NCBI GenBank assembly: GCA_025765615.1
Contig: JAIVFJ010000123.1
Span: 62,001-126,000, forward strand
Source: Zopfochytrium polystomum
Lineage: Eukaryota > Chytridiomycota > Chytridiomycetes > Chytridiales > Chytridiaceae
Direction of reading: 5' to 3'
Length of the DNA stretch: 64,000 nucleotides
Part shown: one piece after another, positions 10,039-22,355 of the stretch
Layout of the letters: each line of letters begins with the position of its first letter
Numbering within the stretch: the stretch's first letter is position 1
The notes under the pieces: generated by a model
The model's database searches: none
Told to the model about the DNA's origin: nothing
Seen by the model: the letters and a program-made list of their open reading frames with translations, nothing else
Made by a program: the position numbers and the translations under genes

Positions 10039-12110
10039 ATGACTACACCCGGAGCAGTCGTGCTTCCCAGCCGGACCGTCACGGGCTGCCACGGCCAGCG
10101 CCGCCGCCGCCGCCCCCCTCACCCAAACGTCACGGTCGCCACCGCCACCGCTCACATCTTGCTCCTCCTCGTCGCGCTCCCAGCTCTGCTCGACTTCGTT
10201 CCCGCCGCCCCGACGGCTACGACTGCCCTCGCCGCCTCCTCGGGATCCTCCGATGGGTCCTTTGGCCTAACCTGGGGCTCGTCTGACGAGGAAACCAGCA
10301 GCCCGAAGCCGTCAAAGGTTTGTGCAGTACGTGTGTGTGTGAGGTAGAGAGAGCGAGAGAGAGAGATGGGAAGAGTGGAGTGAGTGAGACTGGGAAACGA
10401 GCGAAGGTCCGCAGCGCATGTACGAGGTTGCTGAAGCATCGGTTCCCTCGTGGCACAGAGCGGGACCTCCGAAACTGTCGGCGGCGTAACTGTTAAGGTG
10501 AGCGACCAACGCTTTTTCCGAGTGGCCCTCCCACCGCCCCGCCTTTTTTCAGGCAAGCACCTACTCCACCACGCGGGGTACGCGAGCAGGCGGCTTCAAC
10601 GTCCTTCTCTTTAATTGTTTTCCCAGCTTGGCAACAAGCCAAGAACCCAGGGCAGGAACTCGGTAGTCTACAGCGCCAAGCAAGGCAACAAAGACGTCAT
10701 CTACAAGGAGGCCAACCCGAACAGGGAGTTTGGGCCGAACGAGGTGACCGCCACCAGAGCAGGTGAACAGACTGAGCACCGTGACGTTTTCCCTTGCTGT
10801 CGTTCCCGTCTCTGACATCTTCCTCTTACCGGCACAAACAAAACACAACTAGCCGGCCAGCTGATCTCTGCCGAAGGCAGCAAGATGGTCCAGCACAAAG
10901 TCGGCACTGCCGGCCTCAAGGACTGGCTGCAGACGCAGAAAAAGAGCCCCGAGATGAAGCAAAACTTTCTAGCACGCAACGAAAAGCCCGAGGACCACCC
11001 CAACAAGGCCAAGCTCAGCGAAAAAATCTACGACCAGCTCGAGCAGAGGCAGAAGGACGTGGGTTACGTTCACGACGATATTCACTCTGGGAACATCAGG
11101 GTGCACGCAAGTCCGAGCGATCGTCCGGTTTGTAGCCTTAAGCTTTCTGTCCTTCTCTTTTTTTTGTTCAATTTTTTTTTTATTGCACTTCGGATTCCTA
11201 CCACTCATCTCCACTTCTCTCTCTCCCCTTTCAATCCCACTAACTCCTCGCAGGGAACAGTCCCCAAGATGGACCTGATCGATTGGGGCAATTGTTCGTT
11301 TTTAAGCACGTCAACAGCGCAACCCGTAGTAACTCGCCCTACCACCTTCCTTTTCCCCACCTTGCGTAAACAGCCAAAAAGATATCGCCCGAAAACACCG
11401 TCGCAAGCACAAAAAGGGACGACCTCACCACCATCGGCGTTTCCTGCCGCGCCGCCGGCTTCCAGTTTCGCAGCAACGGCCGAACCCTGTACCGCCGCGC
11501 CAGGGGCTGCGGTGGCGGCGGCACCGCCCAGGGCAAGATGGGCGCGGGAAAAGCCGCCGCCGGCGGCGCCAAGGCGGCGGGCGGCGCAAAGTCGACGGGC
11601 GCAGCCGCTGCGCGCGGCGGGAAGAGGGGCGCCGCAGGTGGAAAGCAAAGTGCCGGGGCCGCTCCAGCCAAGTCTGGCGGGACTAAACCTGCCACTGCCT
11701 CTGGTGGTGCGGCGCGCGGTGGTCGTGGCGGAGCCGCGAGGGCAGGAGCGGAAGCGACGAGCAAGACAACGGGACGTGTCTCGGGCGGCACTGCAGCGGC
11801 GGGCAAGGCAATCGGAAAGCAAGTCTTCGCTGGGAGCGGTGGGACAAAGGCTCCGGCGCAAAGCGGCGGTGAGCGAGGTGGGACAACAAAGGCTGGTGCT
11901 GCAATACCCAGCCGAGGCGGGGCTTCTGGTGGTGGCAGTGGGGCGAAACAGCACACCGCGAGACGTCAGGCGGCGGTGGCGGCGATGCCCGCACCAGCCC
12001 AGAAGCCAAAGCAGGAGACAGGTGCGACCCTGAAGAAGAAGGAGATAGCCGCACCAAAGGCAGCTGCAGCCACCGTAAAGGCCGGTGGTGGCGGTGGAAA
12101 GAAGAAATGA
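10039..12110 (+). CDS. kinase-like protein with hydrophobic N-terminus and basic Gly/Ala/Lys tail (multi-exon)
   Basis: Well-supported exons are 10627-10762, 10853-11127, 11254-11293 and 11374-12110; phases match across the junctions. A first exon 10039-10317 with a hydrophobic stretch (ILLLLVALPALL) is likely, but its link to 10627 is not resolved (candidate small exons at 10459-10497 and 10553-10577). Protein-kinase hallmarks: GRNSVVYSAK...VIYKEA (Gly loop and lysine), YVHDDIHSGN (catalytic Asp and Asn with His in place of Lys) and LIDWGN (DWG for DFG). The domain is compact and diverged. The last exon becomes a tail of about 200 aa rich in Gly, Ala, Lys and Arg ending GGGKKK. If the N-terminus is a signal peptide or anchor, the protein would be secretory. 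Activity is plausible but unproven. Confidence 0.6.
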
Positions 12111-12794
12111 GACGTCGGCACGAGCTGCCTTAAGAAAATAAAATTCGTGTTTGCTCACGTACCCTCTCCCCCCTCCCCGCCCCCCGCTACAGACTGGGCT
12201 CTGTTGAAAGCAAGTCCGGGCAGTTCTCCTTTTTTGCATCCTTTGCTCGACTTCCGTTTATGCATACCAAATAGCAAACCCCACAACGATGTTCGACCAA
12301 TGAAAAATAACCATGGAGAGGCAACAGCAACAACACTATGAAGTTCGAGCGCAGAACGAATTCAAAGGACGCAGTCACACGGAGCTCAATAAGGATGACT
12401 GGAGAAAGGTATGGAACGGAAGTGCGGGAAACAACGGTTGTGGCGCAAAGGGCTCGAAACAAAATGAGCACGGTGCAAGGCTCACAGAAAGCAACAACAA
12501 CTTGACAAAAACAGCTGGCAAACAACGGTAATGCAAACTTGGGCACGCGAGGCCCTTACAACGAAAGGAAACCAAATTGAGCACGCAAGGCTCGGAGGAC
12601 GCACACAACCAAAAACGACGAAGAATAAAGATAGTGTGGGAGTCACGCGCGGCGGGGGGTTTGCCGAAGAGACGAAGGGCACAAATTAAGAATATCAGGC
12701 GCGGCAAAACGTGCTTGAGAGTAGGTCGGGAAAGATGTTAAAAGAATGGCGGGGGTCTAGGTTCGACAAACCCCTGGAGGTAGCCTCAAAAAAC
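12111..12794. other. intergenic, contains a repeat copy
   Basis: Bases 12268-12350 are the diverged second copy of the 8735-8830 repeat. No gene supported. Confidence 0.4.
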
Positions 12795-15083
12795 TCACAC
12801 CACCAACGGCGTCCAATCGCTCTTCCACCCCCACGCCCCGGTCCTCTCCAACCACCTCACCACCGCGTGCACCCCGTTCGCCCCGCTCGCCCTCCCGGCC
12901 CTGCACCGCCGCCACCGCGCCTGCACTTTACCCCCCGCGGCCTCGAGCACGACCACCGCGACCGAGCCGTCGCGCCAGGTCTGCGCGTCGACGACCGCGA
13001 ACCAGTCTTGCGATGGGAGAGGCGGGGTGGATGAGGAGGGGAGGAGCTGCGGGGCGGCGGCAGGGGAGCCGGCGCGGTGCATGACGGGCCTGGCGAGGGA
13101 GGACGGGTGCGGGTGCGGGTTCGCGGCGCGCAGTTCAAAGAGGGTTTCCAGCGCGTGCGTTCCTGCAAGGGCTGCCAGCGAGTCACCGCTCGTGGCTGCG
13201 GCTGCAACGCCGGCCGGGGTGTTGACGACGTTGAAATCGCCGTGGTGGTCCGCGTGCTCCGTCGCGGGGTCAGCGAGGAGGAGCTGTCGGATGAGACGTT
13301 TTGCTAGCGGGTCCTTGTTGCGCGTGGGGCCGTCGAGGCGGTAGACGGGTGTTGACCCGGCAGGGGCGAGGTGTCGGGCGAGGAGGAAACTTTTCGCAAA
13401 GGCGGCGGGGACGCGGCGGGTGGTCGGCTGTCCCCCTTCGATGGTGGAGATGTGAAGGACTTTGGTAGTGTGAACTGCGGTTTCGTCGATGACATAGAAC
13501 TGGCAGGGGAGGAGTGTTGACGCGCCGTGGTAGACGCGTTCGCTGACGAGGGTCGTGTAGGATTCTGGCGAGTGGGGCGTGGAAGCGGCGGCGGGAGCGT
13601 GCAGGACCAGGAGGTTCGGGCGAAACCCATACGCAGGGATCTGCTGTCGGAGCAAGCCCAGGACCTGTTCCGCGCCTCCTTCATCGCGGTCTTGGACGTC
13701 CAGTACGACGACGGCGTGGTAGGTATCCCCCAGCACCCTCCACCTGGCAATCTCAACCCGCTGCACCGCGCCAGCGTGGTCGAGATACGTGTACACATCT
13801 CCGTCCGTCCGCGGTACCCCCAGCGACCGGAGGCCTGCTTGCGCCACGGCCGCGTCTTCGGCCTTTACGGCCATCGCCAGTAGCTTCATCGCGGCCCTGC
13901 CCTTGACCATGGACCACAACGGCTCCACACCAACGGCCTCGACGACAATCTCGACGCCTTCCCAGTCGTCGCAGCCTACGACGACCTCGTCCACGATGCC
14001 CTCAGCCAGCACCGCGGCGCCGTCGGTGCCGACGAGGTCGAACAGAGTCTTGAGCGCGGCCCACCTGCCCAACGCGACGGCCCGCCTAGCGGCGGACAGG
14101 AGGAAGCACCAGTCTGGCAGCCTTGCATACGCGCCTGCAGCATGTAGGGCGAGCTTGAGGCAGTCGAGGTCACCGCCCTCGGCGGCGGCGGGGATCAGCG
14201 TGGGCGCCAGGACGCGCGGGACGGCTTTTGCGCCGCGTGGGGTGGCGAGGATGTGGCCGAGGACGCGCGGGCGGGCGAAGCAGGCTGCGGCGGCGGCGAG
14301 GCGGAGGAGCTCTTCGTCGACGTCCGTTGGGGGGGTGGTGGTGGTGGCGGTGGTGGTGGAGGTGGAGGAGAGGAGGGTGAGGTCAAGGAGCCAGAGCGCG
14401 GCGTCGTCGTTTGCGGCGCGGAGGGCGGCGCGGACGGGGTCGAGGGGGCGCAGCTGGGCGGCGAGGACGGACGGGGTGGCGGCGGCGTCATGGAGGCGTG
14501 TGAGGACGGGGAGGGCGTCGGGGAAGCGGAGGAAGGTGAGGTGCGTGGGGATCGGCGTGTACGAAGGGACGTCTGGGAAATGGGCACAAGTCAGCAAACA
14601 CAGGGAAAATGTCGGGTAAACTCACTCCACGGACTTACGTTTCCATCCGCCGACGTCGCCAACGGACGTACAGCGGCTGTCCAGCTCACCGGCTCCACCA
14701 GCAAGCGCCGCACCGACGACGGCCGCCTTCATGAACGGCGTGAACAGGCACAACCGAGCTGCCATGCACACGGCCGAGAGCTGTGCGAGTTCGTCGAGGG
14801 AGTCGCATCCGAATCTGGCGATGGACTGGAAGATCTCTGGCGGCAGACGGTGGATCGGGTGATGCCGCCGTGCGCGGCGCGGCTGCTGCTCCTTCTGTTG
14901 GTGGTGCTGGGGCTGCTGCTGTGGCGGCGGCGGTAGTGGTTGGGTGATGGAGATGTGGCGTGAAGGGAGGAGGGAGGACTTTGATGTGAGCTTTGGGTGC
15001 CGCGGTGGTTGCGACGCGGCGGGGTGCACGGCGACTGCGGCGTTGGCGTTGGTGGTTGACGGGGCGCTGCTGTGACGGGCCAT
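12795..15083 (-). CDS. F-box protein with long helical (ankyrin-like) C-terminal region
   Basis: Two exons, 15083-14639 and 14572-12795, joined by a 66 nt intron (donor AAAC|GTAAGT, acceptor CCCAG|ACGT); the junction codon keeps frame and gives 740 aa. Exon 1 starts at a true ATG, has a His/Pro/Gln-rich lead, and then an F-box (IHRLPPEIFQSIARF..., about residues 75-110). Exon 2 is Ala/Leu-rich with helical pairs that look like degenerate ankyrin repeats (for example ALHAAGAYARLPDW). The F-box would recruit a Skp1-cullin ubiquitin ligase; the rest would bind the target. A TATAAAAA-like element lies about 200 bp upstream (around 15284-15291). Confidence 0.72.
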
Positions 15084-16182
15084 TGTGGACCCTTCCGACG
15101 GTGATACCGGGTAGAAGGTGGCAGTGAGGTGGGCTAGTGGTGGAGTGTAGGGAGAGATAGAGAGGGAGAGGTGTGTGTTGATTCCACTGGGGCGAGCTGG
15201 AAGAACGACAGAGAGAAAGAGTGAGAGTGAGAAGAGTGAAGGAAAGGGCCGATCGGAGTTCTACCGAGTTGTAGCTCAAGGGGTTTTTATAGAGTAAAGC
15301 CGCTACGATACCGCCAATCGCCGCCGATTAGGTTGGGGTTGGTGGCTTGCCGGGTCTGTCTGTGCGTCTGTCTGCCAGTCTGCTCGTTCTGCAATCTGTC
15401 TGCCTGTCTGTCCGTCTGCCTGCCGGTAGCAGTGATTCTGACAGAGGTGAAGCCCCCAGCGATTGTCCCATTTCAATCCCCGATCGATAAAAAATTATCT
15501 ATGGGACCGTGCGTTTATTGTAACATTTGAACGTGTTTAGCGATTACGCCACCACTTGGCGCATGCATGCACCTAACTGCGCTGATTGAAGTCTCCATGC
15601 TGCTCGCACGCAACAACGCACCCATCCATGCACGCACCGCGTGGTGATCAATCGATCGATTGCGACTAGCAGCACTACCGGGCCGGCAGGCGGGCTGCGG
15701 CGGCTGCGGCGGCTGTGGCGGTGGCTGAGGAGGATGACAGAAAAAGGGTTTTGTCGCTTGCTCGCTTTCTTATTATTATTATTATTGTTATGGCTATGAC
15801 GGCAACCCTTTCACATGCCAACTATACTTGCCTGCGGCCGGCTGGCGACGGGGCGCTCTATCTTTCTTTTACCGTTCGTCCGGAATAAAAAGTTTTCGTG
15901 CAAAACCCTTCAGGATAAGGTCTTGATTGCCCATAAGGAACGAAGCTTGTCAAACACGGCGCCAACCTTCCCTGTAGCTCTGGTCGCTAATCTGGGCTGG
16001 GCAATCACACACTCAACGATTTTTGTCCGCTCATACACGACGGAGTGGATGTGACACCGCAAAGCGTCTCATTTGTACTTCTACTTCCTTTTCTTTCCGA
16101 CGGTTGGTGTCTTCGATGAAGCAGACAAGACCAAGGTGGCAGAGCAACACCGGCTAATACTTCCACTGGCGCCATTCCGCAA
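15084..16182. other. intergenic with CTGT-type and TTA repeats
   Basis: Degenerate CTGT/CTGC tetranucleotide repeats at about 15355-15425 and a (TTA)n tract at about 15770-15788. I see no gene. Confidence 0.5.
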
Positions 16183-17476
16183 ATGCCTTCCCATCCAACG
16201 CCCGCCACACCGCCCGCCGACCCGGCAATCGCCGCCGCCGACACCGCACCAAGCGCAAAGGACAACGATCCCGCCACCGCCACCGCCGATCACGCCGACT
16301 CACCAATGGCAGAGCCAGATCCGCCCGCCGCCGCTACCGACGCCGGAGGCCCCCGCGTCAAGTTCAAGGTCGCGTTCAAGTCGACCGTGTACGAAATGGA
16401 CCTGCCGGCGACCGCCCCCGTCGCCATCTTGAAGCAGGAGCTGGAGAAAAAGACTGGCATCGATTCAAATCTGCAAAAGGTTGGGTGTGCGATCAGATCG
16501 CGATGATGCGATCTCCCCCGATCCTCACCACATCTTGATTGACTGACTTTACACACACACCCCGCAGTTGCTCTTCAAAGGCGTCCTCAAAGACGATCAG
16601 TCCCTCTCAGTAAGCACAGATCTCCAACTCCCCCCCCCGCACCAATTCACAACCCTTCCCGCCGCAGGATGCCAAAGTCACCGAAGGCTGCAAAATCATT
16701 CTGATGGCCTCCGCCGCAAAGGACATCATCAACGTCGTCGCAACTCCCACAAACTCCACCTCGTCGACCGCGTCTTCGCCGTCCGCTGCCAGCGCCGCGC
16801 CAGCGTACATCCTGGATGCCCCAGAACACAAACGGATCATTGAGCGCGGACCGCCGGAGAACGTCGAGAAGGGGCTCGTCGGGGTGAAGGTATTCTTTTT
16901 TTTTTTGAAGTCGAAGCGCTTCGCGGATTAATCCCTCCGCCGCGCAGTCGGCAATCCCGCCGCTCGGCATACCGAACCTGGTCAACGTCCGGCGGATCAA
17001 GACACGGCTGTCGTTCCTGGCGACGGACGAGCTGCAGATCGCGACGGGCGAGCTGACGCAAAAGATTCCGTACAGCAGCATTTCAAAGGTGATCTCGGAG
17101 CCGATCAAAGGTGCGTGTGCGTGTGCGTGCGTGCGTGCGTGCTAGTCAGGGGTTCCTTTTATCGCTGTGCTTTTCGCCCTCGACCGTGGCGGCTTTGAAC
17201 GGCTCGCGTCCGCTGATGCTTCGGCGTACACTTTTGTTTGAACAGGCCACGACGGATACCACGCGGTGGGGATCCAGATCGGCCCGACGGAAAAGTCGCT
17301 AGCGTGGTTTTACTGGGTTCCGTCGCAGGTTCGGTCGAACGTCGGTCATTAATACCCTGTTCATCATGCCCGCTGACTGTTTGTTCCCTTATTTTGTGTC
17401 CAACCCTCAGTACGTCGACGCCATCAAGGAGAAGATATTAGGGCCGCTAGCTCAGTACGGGTTCTTTGGACTATAG
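16183..17476 (+). CDS. UBFD1: ubiquitin-like domain protein, UBFD1-like
   Basis: Six exons: 16183-16479, 16568-16609, 16668-16889, 16948-17110, 17246-17328, 17411-17476; every junction has GT-AG sites and the frame is continuous, giving 290 aa. Residues about 55-125 form a ubiquitin-like fold (VKFKVAFKSTVYEMDLP, LLFKGVLKDD, EGCKIILMAS). The C-terminal half (KTRLSFLATDELQIATGE..., ISKVISEPIKG, GIQIGPTEKSLAWFYWVPSQ, ending YGFFGL) matches the C-terminal domain known from UBFD1 proteins. UBFD1 is a poorly characterised ubiquitin-family protein; a role in ubiquitin-linked signalling is known only in outline. Family assignment rests on domain order and recognisable C-terminal motifs. Confidence 0.82.
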
Positions 17477-17710
17477 CATCGATACCCGAGAGTGTGTTGC
17501 TCACACGGAAGGGGCTGGGGGGAAATATTGCATGAGAGATTTAGTAGCGCGAGAAACTCGTGCGTGTTTGAGCAGCTAAATATAAAGAAGTCGAGTTTGT
17601 CAGTTAAGCAGTTCCTTATCCCGATCGAAGGGAAAAAACGGATGGGCGCAAGACGCGGTGCTCGTCGAAAACATCACAGTTTTATTCGGAGATAGGCTCA
17701 CGCTGCCAAA

Positions 17711-18175
17711 CTAATGGCAGTAATAGATCTGCCAGCAGCTTCCCTGAGCCAAAATCTGGCTATGGAGGAGATCATGATTGTCACCTTTATGGCAGCTCAG
17801 CCCGCCCTTGACAAATCCGTTGGCGTCCTGCACGTAGGCGTCGCCGACGGTTTGCCCGTTCGGCATCGACTGCGCGTCCGATCTGATGGACCACGACAGC
17901 CTTCCGCCCGCGGCAAAGTCGGACCCGTGATTGGATCCCTCCCACGTTTGGAAGCCGTCGCAGCAGATGCGCGAGCCGTCGCTCGGCGTGCCGTCGGCGG
18001 TCCCGTCCGGTACGTAAAAGATGTAGCTCCCGTCGCTGCAGCCGAGGTTGGAGCATCTGAGCTTGCAGTTGGCGAGGTAGAATACGCCGCCGTTGTTGTA
18101 GACGAAGGCGGCGGCGGAGGACGCGAGGGAGGCGAAAACGGCCAGGAGGGTGATCCAAGCCGACGGGGTGGGCAT
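17711..18175 (-). CDS. small secreted cysteine-rich protein
   Basis: 154 aa, single exon, true ATG at 18175. The N-terminus is a clear signal peptide (ITLLAVFASLASSAAAF, cleavage likely near residue 23). The mature part has about eight cysteines (CKLRC, LGCSD, ICCDGF, LSCHKG, SCWQIYYC), typical of a disulphide-stabilised secreted fungal protein. The ligand or role is unknown; an extracellular or effector-like function is an inference from size and cysteine content. A TATA-like element lies about 100 bp upstream. Confidence 0.7.
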   Translation of the reverse strand: MPTPSAWITLLAVFASLASSAAAFVYNNGGVFYLANCKLRCSNLGCSDGSYIFYVPDGTADGTPSDGSRICCDGFQTWEGSNHGSDFAAGGRLSWSIRSDAQSMPNGQTVGDAYVQDANGFVKGGLSCHKGDNHDLLHSQILAQGSCWQIYYCH

Positions 18176-18919
18176 TTTCTTTGGATGGGGCGGTGGAATG
18201 GCTGGGCACAGGAGGTAATGAGGCGATCGGTTTGAGAGATTCTGGCTGCGGTTGAGAGAGCGACTGAGTGTTGGCCCGGTATTTTATGTGGGTCTGCTGG
18301 GTCACCAATCCAGCTCTGGTCGTTGACGCAAGAGCGTGGAGCAGTTTTCTTAGTGGCCTGGAGGCAGTGAAGGGAATCTATTCGTCACGATGACGACGCG
18401 GATGACGCCGCAAGAAGCGCCGTCCCACAACCACAAGTTTGTCGAAGAATCCTGAGTCGCTTGTTGCTGCGGGGATCATTGAAAAACGAGAAGTGGTTTC
18501 CTGCTCTTCGTTTTGCGTGTTGTTCTCTTTGCCCGTGGCAGTCGCTGCCGATATTGCGCGCCAGCAGAGATGCTGTATAACTTTCCAAGTGTGGCCTTTC
18601 TTGATCTTTTGTCCCCTTCTCTACTATTTCTTCGCTTTAATAGCTTCCGCAAAGCACGGAAGTGGATCGAGCGAGCAGAGATAAGTGGGATGCGACAGCG
18701 CTCTCGGGGGCACGCCTGGACCAATGCTTAGCTCTCTCCAATCACAAATACGTGTTTTGTAACTTTGTTCAAGAGAAACTGTAATAAAATGCTTTGATTG
18801 ACTTCTCTGGGCCTTTGCGCTGCATCGACGAAACAGAGGGGGTACTTGACCACCTTTGCACGACAAACAAAACCAAGAGAAAGGATGAAAACTCCCTTGT
18901 CAAAAAGTCGGAGAAACAA
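18176..18919. other. intergenic
   Basis: No gene or RNA supported. Confidence 0.4.
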
Positions 18920-20377
18920 ATGATCGACAAGCTTTCAGTCGACATCTTGATCTCCGTTGCAGATCTCCTATCTGCTGCCAGCGATCGCTGCAACCTCAGT
19001 GCGACACGCCGCCATCTGCGAATCGCTCTCGCACCGTCAGTGTTCCACTCTGTCCGCGCCACCAACATCGAGCAGGACCGCGCTGCAATCGCGGCGCTGT
19101 CCGCCGCACATGGTCTCCACTTCCGGCACATGCGGTTTCAGTGCATGCTGCACGGCAACCCGCTCGAAATCTCTGAGGTGGAGGAGAACGCTGACAGCCG
19201 TGCCCGAGACGGCCTGGAATGTGGGGACGATGGCAGACGATCTGAAGAGCGTCGCGATCTATCAGCGAGCGGACACGGCTATGACAACTCCCAGGGTCCG
19301 ATCTTCGAATTCGTCGCGACAGACATACTATTGGGGAAAATAGCTCCAAATATTCGTGACCTCACACTGGAATTTATGGCCGACCAGGACTTTAAGCCGG
19401 ACGGTTGCAAATGGGTGGACGATCACCATGGAATTGGAGGATCCATTTACATCTCCACAGAGGCTGAGAGTTTTGAAGATGCCGCCGTCGCTGAAAAAAC
19501 CTTCGAGTGGCGCCGAGTCATGGCGAACATATGGAGGGCAGTTGCCTCAAACTTGACAATCCGCAGCCTTACCGTTCGATCACTCCCGCCAAACATCACA
19601 ACAACATGGCACAGACCGGAATGGGCTGTCTTTGTGGGTCAACTGGAGCACTTGACGCTTGATTTATGGGGTGGGAAGAGCGACAGCGATTTCTGCTCAA
19701 TTACAACCAACGGTTACCAAGACGTTTTGTCGAGGCAACTCAAGACGCTGATCTTCGATCACGCGCACAACCTGCTTTCGCTCGGCTTCGTCTCCAACGA
19801 GTTCGACACGTACGGTGGCACGTTCATCGATGTGGGGGCAGAAACCGCCTTTGGGTCGTCAAACATGCCTCGGTTACTCAAGTTCCGCGCGGAAAACTGC
19901 TTCTTCGATGCACCGCTTGTCGAATTTCTGCGATCTCACGCTTCCACACTCGAAACGATTCACCTCGTCAACTGCATGGCGGCAGTGAGCCTTTTCCACC
20001 AACTGGAGGAACCAAATCCCACATGGAAGGGGCTGTTTGAAGGGATCTTGGGCGCTGAACCGCACAATCTGAAAGATTTGATGGTAACCACGAGAAAAAT
20101 ATCGATTCACGAAATAGCAAAGTGGGCCCAACAGCGCTCACTTGCGGAACAAGAAATAATCCGCCGAATCGAGCAGAAACTGAGCGAAGACGAAACCTAC
20201 CCCTTGTTTTACTACGGATGGCTGGATCCTGACTACGGATTTGTCAGTGTGGCTTGGACGTTTGTGTTGGAAAGCTTTGAGACAGGATCTGATTTGGCAA
20301 CTCTCGAGCGCCTGATGGGGGTTGTTCGGAGCAATCGTGAGGCTTCAAGATTGACGCTGCAAAAAGAGCATAATTGA
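18920..20377 (+). CDS. F-box / leucine-rich protein
   Basis: 485 aa from the ATG at 18920; the open frame extends upstream without another ATG. An F-box opens the protein (MIDKLSVDILISVADLL..., residues 1-40), followed by LRR-like segments (IRDLTLEFM, IRSLTVRSLPPN, LEHLTLDLWGG, LKTLIFDHA, LLKFRAENCFFDAP). The family usually acts as the substrate receptor of SCF ubiquitin ligases. Decayed relatives sit at 28745-29105 (minus strand) and 39590-41237, so this is the one intact member in the window. Its 3' end faces the hairpin-repeat array. Confidence 0.72.
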   Translation: MIDKLSVDILISVADLLSAASDRCNLSATRRHLRIALAPSVFHSVRATNIEQDRAAIAALSAAHGLHFRHMRFQCMLHGNPLEISEVEENADSRARDGLECGDDGRRSEERRDLSASGHGYDNSQGPIFEFVATDILLGKIAPNIRDLTLEFMADQDFKPDGCKWVDDHHGIGGSIYISTEAESFEDAAVAEKTFEWRRVMANIWRAVASNLTIRSLTVRSLPPNITTTWHRPEWAVFVGQLEHLTLDLWGGKSDSDFCSITTNGYQDVLSRQLKTLIFDHAHNLLSLGFVSNEFDTYGGTFIDVGAETAFGSSNMPRLLKFRAENCFFDAPLVEFLRSHASTLETIHLVNCMAAVSLFHQLEEPNPTWKGLFEGILGAEPHNLKDLMVTTRKISIHEIAKWAQQRSLAEQEIIRRIEQKLSEDETYPLFYYGWLDPDYGFVSVAWTFVLESFETGSDLATLERLMGVVRSNREASRLTLQKEHN

Positions 20378-20904
20378 TAACTATCTCGAAGGCTTCCCGA
20401 GAGTCCTTCGTTATACCACGATGCGGTAACTAAATGCGCAACGTCAAAGGAAAGCAATGAAGACGCTTCGGGTTGCACGTGTTCACGCTGATTTGACCTT
20501 GCTCTTGCGTTCATTTTTCATTCATAGCAGGCTGAACTACACGAAATCTATTCCACGGTTAACCGCAAAAATGCACTCCTCAAGGCGTCGAAATCGCGGC
20601 CGAGAACGTTTTCCAGAAATCGCACATCTCAGTCCGAACATCGTCGACCTCCACGGCATAGCGCCGTCGATCCTCATCCTCAACCCGCCGCCCGCCGAGT
20701 GCCACCACCGCCTCGTATTTTAGCCTCTCCACCGTCCGCCCTTTCTTGCCGTTCACCCCGCCACGCCACGCCGACCGCGTGAAACAAGTCCAAATCCCCA
20801 CCATCTCCCGCGCGAGCGCGTTCTCGCCCACCGAGGCTTTCATGTCAGGATCGGTCTTTGGGCACGATCCGATGTTCCGGTGCGGCCATGCACGGCAGCG
20901 TGGA
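20378..20904. other. intergenic with one small ORF
   Basis: A minus-strand ORF at 20580-20843 (87 aa from a true ATG, charged, with LKYEAVVALGGRRVEDEDRR) is not recognisable. It might be the end of a lost gene. Nothing else seen. Confidence 0.3.
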
Positions 20905-20909
20905 GCGCG

Positions 20910-22355
20910 TTGAGGACAGACAAGTCCGAGAGATGAAGCTGCAAGGCCCTTGTCTCATATAAGTAAAAAGAACAAAATAAAATGGGGGGATCCGTGAGGC
21001 AAGGACAAATCCGAGCAGCGATAGCAGCGCGTTGCGGCGGCTAGGACTTGTTTTCGACCTCATGGATTGCGACGAAAGTGAAGAGGAGGAGAAGAGATAG
21101 CGAAGCGCAAAGAAACTCGTGATGGAAAGAAAGCGGTGCATCAGTCCCGACCAGTCTCTTCAGCCAGTGAGCGACGGGTGGGACTTTTTTTCGACCTCAT
21201 TAGATAGTCGGTGACGGGAGAAGCACGCAATTCAACGAGCGAAGAATAACAAGCCCGGGCGGCGTAGCGACTCACGCACCGCGGCAAGGACTTGATTTCG
21301 ACCTCATAGATGAGCTTCGGTCCCTCCTGATCATTTTTGTCGTAATTGATGCGCGGAGTGCAACAACTTTGGGAGGAGCGTTGCGGGCCGCATGTGAGGA
21401 CATGAAGCAAGCCCGAGAGGCTCAAGCATACGCTCAGCGTCTAGGACTTGTTTTCGACCTCATACGTTGTTGTAAGAGTCGAATCGCATCCAATGAGTGA
21501 GGATCAACCAGTCCTTGTATCACCGCATAAACGCAGCGCAACTAGGGCTTGTTTTCGACCTCATAGAATGGTGTTTGGAAGACGGCACTGGTTTTCAATG
21601 AAAACAGGTCAACAGGAACAAATGAGAGCGTGAAACCAAGCCGAGCAGTCATGACAAACGCTCTGTCGCGACCACTAGGACTTGTTTTCGACCTCATATG
21701 TCTGAGGCAATTCGGGATAAGATGGGTCCATGGTGTCAAATGTTGGCCAGTGAGTGAAGAAAGACAAATCCGAGCAATGACGCCGCAAGGTACATGGCTA
21801 GGACTTGTTTTCGACCTCATAAGGGGGATCGTGGGCCAAGGGGAGAAGAAATGCTTAAAAGATGACACGGAAAGGTGGGCAAAGGAGGCGATCGGATCGG
21901 TGGACGTGTCCATTTGAGAGCCGCAAACGAGCCCGAGCAGCAAAAGACCAGTCGTGCGGCTGGGACTTGTTTTCGACCTCATATGGGCTGTCACTGGGCA
22001 AACGAAGTGAAGCGATTATTCTAATGGCATCACCGGTGAGGAAGAAGCACAGAATCCCTGCGGCAACGTCAGCGCGTGGGCAGCTTCCGCTGGGACTTGT
22101 TCGACCTCATAGGAACTGCGGGTGACGGGGAGTGGGAGCAAGCGAGGGGGCGATGGCCATGGGGGAAGGAAAAGCCGCGAAATCGGGCAGAGCGATCGAG
22201 AGGGCGGTTGAGATGGGATGCCATATGGAATTGGGAAACGAAGGAGCCCTTTTTATAGCTGCGCGATCTTGTGGTGGCATTTCGACTGCGGAGAAGACAG
22301 CCCCCGACCCCAAAACGGCAAGTTTTAAGAGTCACGACCGGCCGTGGTTCGGATT
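20910..22355 (+). repeat. left hairpin-repeat arm (9 units)
   Basis: Nine copies of a conserved element, CTAGGACTTGTTTTCGACCTCAT or a near variant, at 21041, 21178, 21286, 21441, 21542, 21675, 21798, 21960 and 22090; spacing varies between 101 and 162 bp. About 20-30 bases before most copies is an imperfect complement (for example CAAATCCGAGCAG, CAAGCCCGAGAG), so each unit can fold. The arm is homologous in reverse to 26835-28315 across its length, including spacers and the non-array end at 22250-22355 (TTTTTATAGCT ... CCCCAAAACGGCAAGTTTTAAGAG). Confidence 0.88.

Noticed and set aside
21448..21994. Repeated short ORFs inside the arrays
   Set aside because: They are translations of the conserved hairpin element (FSTSY, MRSKTSPS) and do not start or end consistently.
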